In this document: piece by piece, positions 1-6,715 of the stretch
Numbering within the stretch: position 1 is the stretch's first letter
Layout of the letters: each line of letters starts with the position of its first letter
Origin: Chthoniobacterales bacterium
GTDB taxonomy: Bacteria > Verrucomicrobiota > Verrucomicrobiia > Chthoniobacterales > UBA10450
Length of the DNA stretch: 12,894 bases
Assembly (NCBI GenBank): GCA_025980625.1
Contig: JAICXG010000056.1
Location: forward strand, 1 to 12,894
Direction of reading: 5' to 3'
Translations under genes and position numbers: made by a program
The notes under the pieces: generated by a model
What the model was told of the DNA's origin: nothing
What the model saw: the letters and a program-made list of their open reading frames with translations, nothing else
The model's database searches: none

Positions 1-2196
1 AAAAGCTTCAACAACCTGGCCGCCTTCGACACTGCGACCTTCAATCTTTCTGAAGGCGAGCTGCCGGAGCGGATCTTCGGCGCGAAAGTCTCGGCCGATC
101 TTTTTCCATTGTTAGGGGTGCAGCCGATTCGCGGCCGCACTTTCCGGCCCGAAGAAAATGCCGTCGGCCGCGACGATGTCATCGTCATCAGCGAGCGGCT
201 CTGGCGGCGCAAGTTCGATCGCGACCCGCGTATCCTCGGGAGCAAACTGATCGCCGACGGCCGCTCGTTCACCGTTGTCGGAATCATGCCGGCCAGTTTC
301 GAGTTTCCGCTCCCGCTCTTCAATGTCACGGGCGGGCAGTTCGGGGAACGGGCCGATATCTGGCAACCGGTCGCGTTTACCGATCGGGAAATGAAGAACC
401 GCGGCTCGCGCAGCTACGGTGTGATCGGCCGGCTCGCGCCGGACGTTTCGCCACAAAAGGCGCAGGCGGAAATCGAGACGCTCGTTAGGGGAATGCGCCA
501 GCGTTATCCAGATAATTACCCGAAGGGCGACAGTTTCGGCGCGACTCTTTATCCGCTCAAGGAACAGGTGGTCGGCCCGATGAAACCGCTCCTCCTCATT
601 CTGCTCGGCGCGGTCGCGCTCGTCCTTCTCATTGCCTGTGCCAATCTTGCGACCATGATGCTCGCCCGCGCGACCACGCGCGAGCGCGAGATGGCGATCC
701 GCGTCGCAGTCGGCGCGAGTCGCTGGCGCCTGCTCCGCCAGAGCCTGACCGAAAGCATCGGGCTCGCGCTCATCGGCGCGGCCGGCGGAATTTTGCTCGC
801 GATCTGGGCGATTGATCTCGTCCGATCGATCGGCGCACAGACGATTCCGCGACTGAGCGAGGTCCGCCTTGATCCGACCGTTCTCCTCGTGACACTCGCG
901 ATCGCGGTCGCGACCGGGGTCGCGTTTGGAATCACTCCCGGGCTGGCGAGCGGAAGGCTCGATCTCACTGAATCGCTCAAAGAAGGTGGCCGCGGTTCCA
1001 CTGCTGGGCGGCGTCACAATCGGTTGCGCAATATTCTCGTCATTGCCGAAGTCGCCGTCGCCCTGGTTCTCCTCACCGGGGCCGGTTTGCTCCTCAAGAG
1101 TTTCGTTAGGCTGGGAAACGTTCATCCCGGTTTCAATCCCGATCACGTTCTGACCGCGGAGATTTCTCTGCCGAGATTGCGTTATCCCGACAAGCAGTCG
1201 CAAATCAACTTTTTCAACGAGCTCGAACGCCGCGTTCGCAATTTGCCCGGCGTGAAAAACGCCGGCCTGACAACCATCCTGCCGATGAGCGGGATTAACA
1301 GCGATTCTTCCTTCGAGATCGAAGGCCGGCCGATGGACGCAGCCCATCCCGGACCGGACGAAGAGGTCCGACTCGTCTCCGCCGATTATTTCCGCACGAT
1401 GGAGATGCCGTTGATCAAGGGCCGCTTTTTCACCGCCGGCGATAAGCTCGATGCGCCGCCGGTCGTGATGATCAACCAGGCGCTGGCGCGGAAGTATTGG
1501 CCTAACGAAGACCCGGTGGGAAAACGGATGCGCGTTCCGACCCGGGAAGGGCGCGTCTGGACGACGATCATCGGGATGGTCGGCGACGTCCATCATCGCG
1601 GGCTCGACCAGCCGGTAAAACCGGAATGGTATGCGCCGCTCACCCAGGGCCCATATCCGTCCGTCATCCTCGCCGTTCGCAGCGCGCAGGATCCGGCCAG
1701 CCTAACGAATGCGATTCGACATGAAGTCCAGGCGATCGATGCCGCGCAACCGATCGCCCACGTCCGCACGCTTGACGAGGTGATCGCGGATTCAATCGCG
1801 CCGCGCCGGCTCTCGGTTGTGCTCCTGACAATCTTCGCCGGCCTTGCCCTGCTCCTCGCCTCGGTCGGGATTTACGGAGTAATGTCATTCCTCGTCGTGC
1901 AACGGACGCACGAGATCGGCGTCCGGATGGCGCTCGGCGCGCAACGTGGCGATGTCCTGCGCCTCATCATTTCCCGCGCCGGTTTGCTGATTAGCGCGGG
2001 CACGATCCTCGGATTGATCATCGCTTTTCTTAGCACCTCGTTTCTGCGTTCCGCGCTTTACGCCACGAGTGCGCTTGACCTGACGACGTTTCTTTTTGTC
2101 ACCGTCACCCTCGCCCTGGTTGCGCTCGCCGCGAGCTACATCCCGGCCCGTCGCGCGACGCGGGCCGACCCAATGATCGCCCTCGGGAGAGGATGA
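1..2196 (+). CDS. ADOP-type ABC transporter permease (permease A), 5' partial
   Basis: The reading frame is open from base 1, so the gene starts upstream; 731 codons are visible. Aligned by eye with permease E, about 87 N-terminal residues including TM1 are missing. Visible order: rest of the first MacB-like periplasmic domain (about 1-195); TM2 (197-217, ending LLIACANLATMML); cytoplasmic box EMAIRVAVGASRWRLLRQ; TM3 (about 251-273); TM4 (294-316); linker KEGGRGSTAG; TM5 (341-364); second periplasmic domain; then TM6-8 (about 603-718), with a second copy of the box (HEIGVRMALGAQRGDV) and the family ending IPARRATRADPMIAL. Two FtsX modules in one chain define ADOP permeases. No nucleotide-binding domain is fused, so it needs an ATPase in trans, and one is encoded 136 nt downstream. 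The family includes efflux and envelope-transport permeases; the substrate is unknown. The in-frame TTG at 109 lies inside conserved coding sequence and is not the start. Confidence 0.93.
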   Translation, partial: KSFNNLAAFDTATFNLSEGELPERIFGAKVSADLFPLLGVQPIRGRTFRPEENAVGRDDVIVISERLWRRKFDRDPRILGSKLIADGRSFTVVGIMPASFEFPLPLFNVTGGQFGERADIWQPVAFTDREMKNRGSRSYGVIGRLAPDVSPQKAQAEIETLVRGMRQRYPDNYPKGDSFGATLYPLKEQVVGPMKPLLLILLGAVALVLLIACANLATMMLARATTREREMAIRVAVGASRWRLLRQSLTESIGLALIGAAGGILLAIWAIDLVRSIGAQTIPRLSEVRLDPTVLLVTLAIAVATGVAFGITPGLASGRLDLTESLKEGGRGSTAGRRHNRLRNILVIAEVAVALVLLTGAGLLLKSFVRLGNVHPGFNPDHVLTAEISLPRLRYPDKQSQINFFNELERRVRNLPGVKNAGLTTILPMSGINSDSSFEIEGRPMDAAHPGPDEEVRLVSADYFRTMEMPLIKGRFFTAGDKLDAPPVVMINQALARKYWPNEDPVGKRMRVPTREGRVWTTIIGMVGDVHHRGLDQPVKPEWYAPLTQGPYPSVILAVRSAQDPASLTNAIRHEVQAIDAAQPIAHVRTLDEVIADSIAPRRLSVVLLTIFAGLALLLASVGIYGVMSFLVVQRTHEIGVRMALGAQRGDVLRLIISRAGLLISAGTILGLIIAFLSTSFLRSALYATSALDLTTFLFVTVTLALVALAASYIPARRATRADPMIALGRG

Positions 2197-2332
2197 AGAC
2201 CGTGAATCGTTACATCGTGAATCGGGCCGTAACGAAATCAAAGATGAGACCGGACTTTCAATCGTTAGGCCAACTGGGCTTCGGATTTTCGATCTACGAC
2301 TCACGATTCACGACTCACGATTTTCGATCCCA
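2197..2332. repeat. Repeat-rich intergenic spacer between permease A and the ATPase
   Basis: This 136-nt spacer shows no ORF, clear promoter or T-tract terminator. It consists largely of variants of a few short words. GTGAATCGT and ATCGTGAATCG occur at 2202-2224. The complementary word TCACGATTCACG lies at 2301-2312. Two 14-bp tandem units begin CGACTCACGATT at 2297 and 2311. ATTTTCGATC occurs at 2285-2294 and again at 2320-2329. The 5' and 3' words are inverse complements over about 10 nt, so the ends could pair in RNA or single-stranded DNA. One copy of CGTTAGGC sits at 2263-2270. Two of the words recur in the spacer before permease F. It may be a decayed dispersed repeat or a promoter region; the sequence does not decide. 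Confidence 0.6.
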
Positions 2333-3013
2333 ATGAAGCTCGATCCGCTCATCAAGCTCAGCCACGTCGAACGCTCTTATCCGTTAGGCAAACAGCAGTT
2401 CTTTTATGTCCTGCGCGACATCAACCTCGAAGTCGAGGAAGGCGATTTCGTTTCCGTGATGGGCCCTTCCGGCGCCGGAAAATCAACTCTCCTTCATTTG
2501 TTAGGCATGCATGACTTCGGCTGGACGGGCGAGTATTACCTCGACGAGACCGCGGTCCATCGGCTCAAGCCGAAAGAGCGCACGCAACTGCGCAACGAGC
2601 AGATCGGCTTCGTCTTCCAAAACTATAACCTGCTCGACGATCTCACGGTTTACGAGAATCTCGACATCCCGCTGAGTTATCGCCGCTACAGCAAGTCCGA
2701 GCGGACCGCGCTCGTCGCCGACACCCTTGATCGCTTCTCGATCGTCGCAAAAAAAGACCTCTACCCGCGCCAGCTCTCCGGTGGCCAACAACAGCTCGTC
2801 AGCATCGCGCGCGCAATCATCGCGAAGCCGAAGCTGATCCTCGCTGACGAGCCGACCGGCAATCTCCATTCCAGCCAGGCGGAGGAAATCATGAAACTCT
2901 TTCAACGACTGAACTCGGAAGGCACGACCATCATCCAGGTCACGCATTCGGAAACCAACGCCGCTTACGGCAATCGGACCATTCAGTTGCGCGACGGCTG
3001 GATCCTCAAATGA
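2333..3013 (+). CDS. ABC transporter ATP-binding protein, MacB/LolD-like
   Basis: This 226-aa protein is a complete stand-alone nucleotide-binding domain of usual length for LolD- and MacB-type ATPases. It should bind and hydrolyse ATP at the inner face of the cytoplasmic membrane to drive FtsX-type permeases. Visible motifs: A-loop tyrosine about Y16; Walker A GPSGAGKST (44-52); Q-loop Q96 in FQNYNLLDDLTVYENL; signature LSGGQQQ (148-154); Walker B LILADEPT (168-175) with catalytic E173; H-switch H205 in QVTHSE. All core catalytic residues are present. Two positions are unusual. The D-loop reads GNLHS, with His at 179 where Asp is usual, and Leu155 follows the signature where relatives usually have Arg. 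It is the only ATPase in the window and lies between permeases A and C, so it is the best candidate to energise one or more neighbouring permeases. ATG 2333 gives the expected N-terminus (I.L..V.RSYPLG); no Shine-Dalgarno sequence precedes it. Confidence 0.95.
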   Translation: MKLDPLIKLSHVERSYPLGKQQFFYVLRDINLEVEEGDFVSVMGPSGAGKSTLLHLLGMHDFGWTGEYYLDETAVHRLKPKERTQLRNEQIGFVFQNYNLLDDLTVYENLDIPLSYRRYSKSERTALVADTLDRFSIVAKKDLYPRQLSGGQQQLVSIARAIIAKPKLILADEPTGNLHSSQAEEIMKLFQRLNSEGTTIIQVTHSETNAAYGNRTIQLRDGWILK

Positions 3014-3156
3014 GCATCCATATGCCGAGCACCATTTCCGTCATCTCTAGCGAAGTCGAGGCATCCCGTTGCGGAACCCCTAAGGCTAACTTTCACGGAA
3101 TCCTTCGACTCCGCTGTGCTCCGCTCAGGACCAAATAGAACCCAACTCACACAATT
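3014..3156. repeat. Intergenic spacer with imperfect inverted repeat
   Basis: This 143-nt non-coding spacer carries two imperfect inverted arms. AGCGAAGTCGAGGCA (3049-3063) matches the reverse complement of TCCTTCGACTCCGCT (3101-3115) at 12 of 15 positions, with a 37-nt gap that includes CCTAAGGCTAAC (3079-3090). The arms could form a long imperfect hairpin in RNA. The 3' arm belongs to a REP-like element listed separately. There is no T-tract, so I do not call a rho-independent terminator, and I see no convincing -35/-10 pair for permease C. Confidence 0.55.
3101..3130. repeat. REP-like dispersed palindromic element (candidate)
   Basis: The segment starts TCCTTCGACTCCGCT, repeats the word CTCCGCT (3109-3115 and 3119-3125) and ends CTCAGGA, so its outermost TCCT and AGGA are complementary. 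From general knowledge, intergenic elements built on the phrases TCCTTCGACTCCGC and GCTCCGCTCAGGA recur widely in many environmental bacterial genomes. That recognition is from memory and was not searched. It lies 26 nt before the start of permease C. Confidence 0.45.
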
Positions 3157-5661
3157 ATGATTCTCGAATCGTTTCGTCAGGATATTCGCGTCGGATTTCG
3201 CGTCCTTTTGAAGGACAAAGTCTTTTGTCTTCTCGCCATCCTCGTCCTCGCGCTCGGCATCGGCGGCGCGATGACGCAGTTCACGGTCGTGAACGCGATC
3301 GTGCTCCGCGGCTTTTCCTTTGCGCATCCGGAACAGCTCGTCAGCGTCGGCTTGATCGATCCCAAAGCGAGCGACCAGAACAATAACTTTGGCACCGGTA
3401 ACATCCCAAGCGCGCAGGATTACGAAGACATCAAGGCGGCGCAGAAGTCGTTCTCGATGATGGCCGGCTATCTCAACGGCTCAACCATCAACCTGACCTA
3501 CAAAAACAATCCGCAGCGTTACACCGGCGGGTATGTCACGGAAGACATGTTCAAAATCCTCGGCGTTTCGCCCGTGCTCGGCCGCGATTTTACGGCGGAC
3601 GATAACAAGCCGGGCTCACCGAAAACCGCGATTCTCGGCGACGAAATCTGGCGCCGCGATTTTAACGCCGATCCCAACATCGTCGGACAAGGCGTCACGA
3701 TTAACGGCAAAGCAGCGACCATCATCGGGGTGATGCCGCGCGGGTTTAAGTTCCCAATCTCGGAGGAACTTTGGACGCCACTCTACAACGAGTGGCCCCT
3801 CACGCCCCGCGGTGAGCTCTTCATCGGCGCGAATAATCGCGCGCCGGCAGTGATGGGCCGGTTGAAACCGGGCGTGACGCTCGACCAGGCGAACGCGGAG
3901 ATGATCGCGATTGCGCGCAACATTGCGAAGGACAACCCGAAGACGAACCAGGATTTCACCTCGGCAAGCGTGACGCCGCTCATCAACGCTTTCACTGGCG
4001 TGCAACTGCGCCAGATCGTTTGGGCGATGCTCGGCGCGGTCATCCTCGTGCTCCTGATCGCGTGCGTGAACGTAATGAACATGCAGTTCGGTCGCGCCGC
4101 CTTGCGCGCGAAGGAACTTGCGATCCGCGGCGCGCTCGGCGCCACTCGGTGGCGCCTCGTTAGACAAATGCTCACCGAGAGTCTGGTCGTCGCCTTCTTC
4201 GGCGCCATTGCCGGCTCGCTCCTCGCCTATTGGGGGGTCGATATGTTCGACAAGGTGGTAAAGGCCGCGCCCTTCCCCCCGCCTTATTGGTGGCAGTTCA
4301 CGATCGACGGGCGCGTCCTGATCTTCACGCTCGCGATCACCCTTCTCGCGACGGTCGTTTCCGGTTTGCTTCCCGCCTTTCTCAGTTCGCGCGGCAACGC
4401 GGCCGAGGTGATGAAAGAAGGCGGCCGCGGGAACAGCAGCCGGCTCGTCAATGTCATCACCCGTGCGCTTGTGATTGGCCAGATTGCACTCACCGCCGCG
4501 CTTCTGATCGCCGCGGCTTTGCAAATCAAATCGATCCGCAACCAGACGAAGCTCGATTACGGCTACGACGAGAATAGCCTCTATGCCGCGCGCCTCGCCT
4601 TGATGGAAGGCACTTATCCGAGTGAAGATTCACGCCGCGAATTCTTCAAGAAAGCGGTGCGCGCGCTCCGGACCAATCCGCAATTCGAAGCCGCGGCCAT
4701 GACCGATCGCTTTCGCATGACCTTCGCGGGCGGCGGGCAATATGAAGTCGATGGCCAAAGTTATCTGACCGATCGCGATCGGCCGCGGGGCAACTTCGAG
4801 TCCGTCTCCGACGGCTACTTCACCACCCTCGGTCTGAAGATTCTCGAAGGCCGCGACTTCACGATCGACGACTCCGACTCAAAGCAACCGGTCGCGATCG
4901 TGAATTCGAGCTTCGCGCGCAAGTACTGGGGCAACCAGAGCGCGCTCGGCCATCGGGTGCGCATCTTCAATCCCGGCAAGGAACAGCCGTGGCGCACGAT
5001 CGTCGGCGTCGTGCCCGACACCCTCATGCAGGGTCCGTTCGATCAGCAAACGGAGACGGCCGGATTTTACATGCCGCTCCTCGGTGCCTCGCCCGCCACC
5101 CAGTTTGCGACCGTTGTCGTTAGGCCGCGTGCCGGTGTGCGGGCAGATACGCTCGGGCCGGTGCTGAGCAAAGCCGTCGCTGCGCTCGACTCGAATCTCC
5201 CGATCTATTTCCCCGGAACGCCCGCGCAATTTCACAACGACATCCTTTCCGGCAATCGCATCATCGCGACGCTCTTCACCATCTTCGGCCTGGTCGCGTT
5301 CATCCTAGCCGGGGTCGGGCTTTATGGTGTGATGAGCTTCTCGGTCAACCAACGCACACAGGAGTTTGGCATCCGCATGGCGCTGGGCGCGGATGCGATT
5401 CGCATTTTGCGCATGGTCATGAGCCAGGGCGCGTGGCAACTCGCAATCGGCTTGCTCCTCGGCGTCGGTGGTGTCGGGTTGCTCCTCGGCGTCGTGGCTG
5501 CCGCCGCGCTCAAGAACATTCTCTTCAAGGTCAATCCGCTTGACCCGACAATCTACTTTGCGGTCGCGGGATTACTCACCCTCGTCGCCGCGCTCTCCTC
5601 TTTCCTGCCCGCGCGCCGCGCCACCCGCGTCGACCCAATGGTCGCCCTGCGCTACGAATGA
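3157..5661 (+). CDS. ADOP-type ABC transporter permease (permease C), complete
   Basis: This complete 834-aa protein has two FtsX modules. Order: short cytoplasmic N-terminus; TM1 (about 22-44, LLAILVLALGIGGAMTQF); first MacB-like periplasmic domain (45-285); TM2 (286-310, LLIACVNVMNMQF); coupling box KELAIRGALGATRWRLVRQMLTES; TM3 (340-362); TM4 (386-410); linker KEGGRGNSS; TM5 (434-457); second periplasmic domain (458-700) with ARKYWGNQSALGHRVRIF; TM6 (702-726); box QEFGIRMALGADAIRIL; TM7 (760-784); TM8 (798-817); ending LPARRATRVDPMVALRYE. By eye it is the most divergent of the five, for example GIGGAMTQF in TM1 where E and F have GIGANTA[IM]F, and a proline-rich stretch (APFPPPYWW) after TM3. 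It follows the ATPase and starts the tightly spaced C-D-E unit, so it is a likely primary partner of that ATPase (inference). ATG 3157 puts TM1 at the usual distance; no Shine-Dalgarno is visible. Substrate unknown. Confidence 0.95.
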   Translation: MILESFRQDIRVGFRVLLKDKVFCLLAILVLALGIGGAMTQFTVVNAIVLRGFSFAHPEQLVSVGLIDPKASDQNNNFGTGNIPSAQDYEDIKAAQKSFSMMAGYLNGSTINLTYKNNPQRYTGGYVTEDMFKILGVSPVLGRDFTADDNKPGSPKTAILGDEIWRRDFNADPNIVGQGVTINGKAATIIGVMPRGFKFPISEELWTPLYNEWPLTPRGELFIGANNRAPAVMGRLKPGVTLDQANAEMIAIARNIAKDNPKTNQDFTSASVTPLINAFTGVQLRQIVWAMLGAVILVLLIACVNVMNMQFGRAALRAKELAIRGALGATRWRLVRQMLTESLVVAFFGAIAGSLLAYWGVDMFDKVVKAAPFPPPYWWQFTIDGRVLIFTLAITLLATVVSGLLPAFLSSRGNAAEVMKEGGRGNSSRLVNVITRALVIGQIALTAALLIAAALQIKSIRNQTKLDYGYDENSLYAARLALMEGTYPSEDSRREFFKKAVRALRTNPQFEAAAMTDRFRMTFAGGGQYEVDGQSYLTDRDRPRGNFESVSDGYFTTLGLKILEGRDFTIDDSDSKQPVAIVNSSFARKYWGNQSALGHRVRIFNPGKEQPWRTIVGVVPDTLMQGPFDQQTETAGFYMPLLGASPATQFATVVVRPRAGVRADTLGPVLSKAVAALDSNLPIYFPGTPAQFHNDILSGNRIIATLFTIFGLVAFILAGVGLYGVMSFSVNQRTQEFGIRMALGADAIRILRMVMSQGAWQLAIGLLLGVGGVGLLLGVVAAAALKNILFKVNPLDPTIYFAVAGLLTLVAALSSFLPARRATRVDPMVALRYE

Positions 5662-5668
5662 CTCCTTT

Positions 5669-6679
5669 ATGAAAACACTGCTCACAAGCCTTACACTCGT
5701 TAGTCTCACCAGCTTCGGCGTCCTCGCCGCGAGCGAAGAAAACGTTCATGAAACCAAAGCGGCAAAGCCTGGCGGCAAACTCGTGGTCGACGTCGATTTC
5801 GGTTCGATCGATGTCGCGCCGGGCGATAACGACAAGGTCGTGATCGATGCCCATCGCAAAGTAGAGATGTCGTCCAAAGAAAAAGAGCAGGAATATCTCG
5901 CCGCCGCTCCAATTACGATCACGACCGAGGGCGAGAAGGTCATTCTCCGCGCCAACCAGAAACATGAGTCGTTAGGCAGTCAATTTTGGCGGATGATGGG
6001 ACACAGCCGCACCGAGGGACATTACACGATCAAGGTGCCGGCCAATTTCAATCTCGATCTCGACACCTCGGGCGGCGATGTCTCCGCCAACGGCGTGACC
6101 GGCAGCGTGAAAGCGGACACGAGCGGCGGCGACCTCAGCTTTGGCCAAATCCACGGCGACCTTCACGCCGATACCAGCGGCGGCAACATTGTCGCGCAGG
6201 ATTGTGACGGCAAAACCGATCTCGACACGAACGGCGGCCGCATCGAAGTGACCGGCGGCCGCGGAGTGCTGAAGGCCGAAACTTCCGGCGGAAATGTCAC
6301 GGTCCTGAATCGCGTCGGCGACACGAAAGTGGCCAGCAGCGGCGGCAAACTGCGTCTCGGCAACATCAGCGGAAAACTCGACGCTGAAACCTCCGGGGGT
6401 TCAGTCTCCGCCATTCTGCCATCATCCGTCGCCGGGAATGTCCGGCTCGAAACATCCGGCGGCAGCATCACCGTTGTCACCCCGCCGAATGCCGCCCTAA
6501 CGATCGATGCCGAGACCAGTGCGGGCGGGATTCGCAGCGACCTCCCGATCTCGCGCCTGAGCGCGGACGAAGATTCGCTCAAGGGAACCCTGAACGGCGG
6601 CGGGACCAAACTCGTCCTCCGGAGCAGCGCCGGGTCGATCGAAATCGTCTCGGCCGATAAAGCCACCGCGCAACAATGA
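5669..6679 (+). CDS. Secreted DUF4097-like beta-solenoid repeat protein
   Basis: The start is ATG 5669, 7 nt after the stop of permease C. It gives a clean Sec signal peptide (MKTLLTSLTLVSLTSFGVLA, probable cleavage near residue 20-21) with no lipobox cysteine, so the mature protein of about 316 residues should be soluble in the periplasm or outside the cell. A longer in-frame reading from 5468 would overlap permease C and bury the signal peptide, so I reject it. Residues 37-130 form a beta-rich lead-in (KLVVDVDFGSIDVAPGDN). Residues 132-286 carry nine [D/E]TSGG-type turns, seven of them exactly 18 residues apart. This is typical of the DUF4097/DUF4098 putative-adhesin group, which folds as a repeated beta structure. 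Biochemical function is unknown. Lying between permeases C and D in a tight same-strand run, it may be a transporter accessory, an exported cargo or an envelope-stress factor (inference). Confidence 0.88.
   Translation: MKTLLTSLTLVSLTSFGVLAASEENVHETKAAKPGGKLVVDVDFGSIDVAPGDNDKVVIDAHRKVEMSSKEKEQEYLAAAPITITTEGEKVILRANQKHESLGSQFWRMMGHSRTEGHYTIKVPANFNLDLDTSGGDVSANGVTGSVKADTSGGDLSFGQIHGDLHADTSGGNIVAQDCDGKTDLDTNGGRIEVTGGRGVLKAETSGGNVTVLNRVGDTKVASSGGKLRLGNISGKLDAETSGGSVSAILPSSVAGNVRLETSGGSITVVTPPNAALTIDAETSAGGIRSDLPISRLSADEDSLKGTLNGGGTKLVLRSSAGSIEIVSADKATAQQ
6062..6526 (+). repeat. 18-residue (54-bp) coding repeats in the DUF4097-like protein
   Basis: [D/E]TSGG-type turns start at protein residues 132, 150, 168, 186 (DTNGG), 204, 222 (ASSGG) and 240, exactly 18 residues apart. 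They continue at 261 and 282 (ETSAG) with 21-residue spacing. The first four begin with Asp and most later ones with Glu. The codons differ between copies (GACACCTCG, GACACGAGC, GATACCAGC, GAAACTTCC), so the repeat is conserved as protein while the DNA has diverged. This indicates an old repeat rather than a recent tandem duplication. The regular spacing fits one solenoid coil or beta hairpin per unit. Confidence 0.85.
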
Positions 6680-6707
6680 GAGGTCTGGCGATTCGAGCCT
6701 AACGAAT

Positions 6708-6713
6708 AAAGGA
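6708..6713 (+). promoter_or_regulatory. Shine-Dalgarno-like AAAGGA before permease D
   Basis: AAAGGA ends only 2 nt before ATG 6716, closer than the usual 5-9 nt. It is the only purine-rich ribosome-binding candidate near any of the six gene starts in the window. The short spacing makes its use doubtful. Confidence 0.3.
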
Positions 6714-6715
6714 CT

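Noticed and set aside
109..111. TTG as the start codon of permease A
   Set aside because: The frame is open back to base 1, and the upstream 36 codons match the family (AKVSADLFP... as in E, ARVSANLFS...), so the gene begins before the window.
112..1596. Long minus-strand open frame (494 codons) opposite permease A
   Set aside because: It is antisense to a conserved, intact permease, has a low-complexity Arg/Glu/Asp/Ala-rich translation and no recognisable motif. Such frames arise from GC-rich third positions on the coding strand.
2333..3013. Assigning the symbol macB or lolD to the ATPase
   Set aside because: The protein lacks the fused permease of MacB, and no LolC/LolE, MacA or TolC partner is visible. 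Only family-level assignment is supported.
3616..4524. Minus-strand open frame opposite permease C (302 codons)
   Set aside because: It is the same type of antisense shadow: charged low-complexity translation, no domain, no spacing consistent with a gene.
5468..5668. Longer N-terminus for the DUF4097-like protein from an in-frame upstream start
   Set aside because: It would overlap about 190 nt of permease C and hide a textbook signal peptide that begins at 5669.
6062..6526. RTX-type calcium-binding repeats in the DUF4097-like protein
   Set aside because: The period is 18 residues with [D/E]TSGG turns, not the nine-residue GGxGxDxux pattern of RTX proteins.
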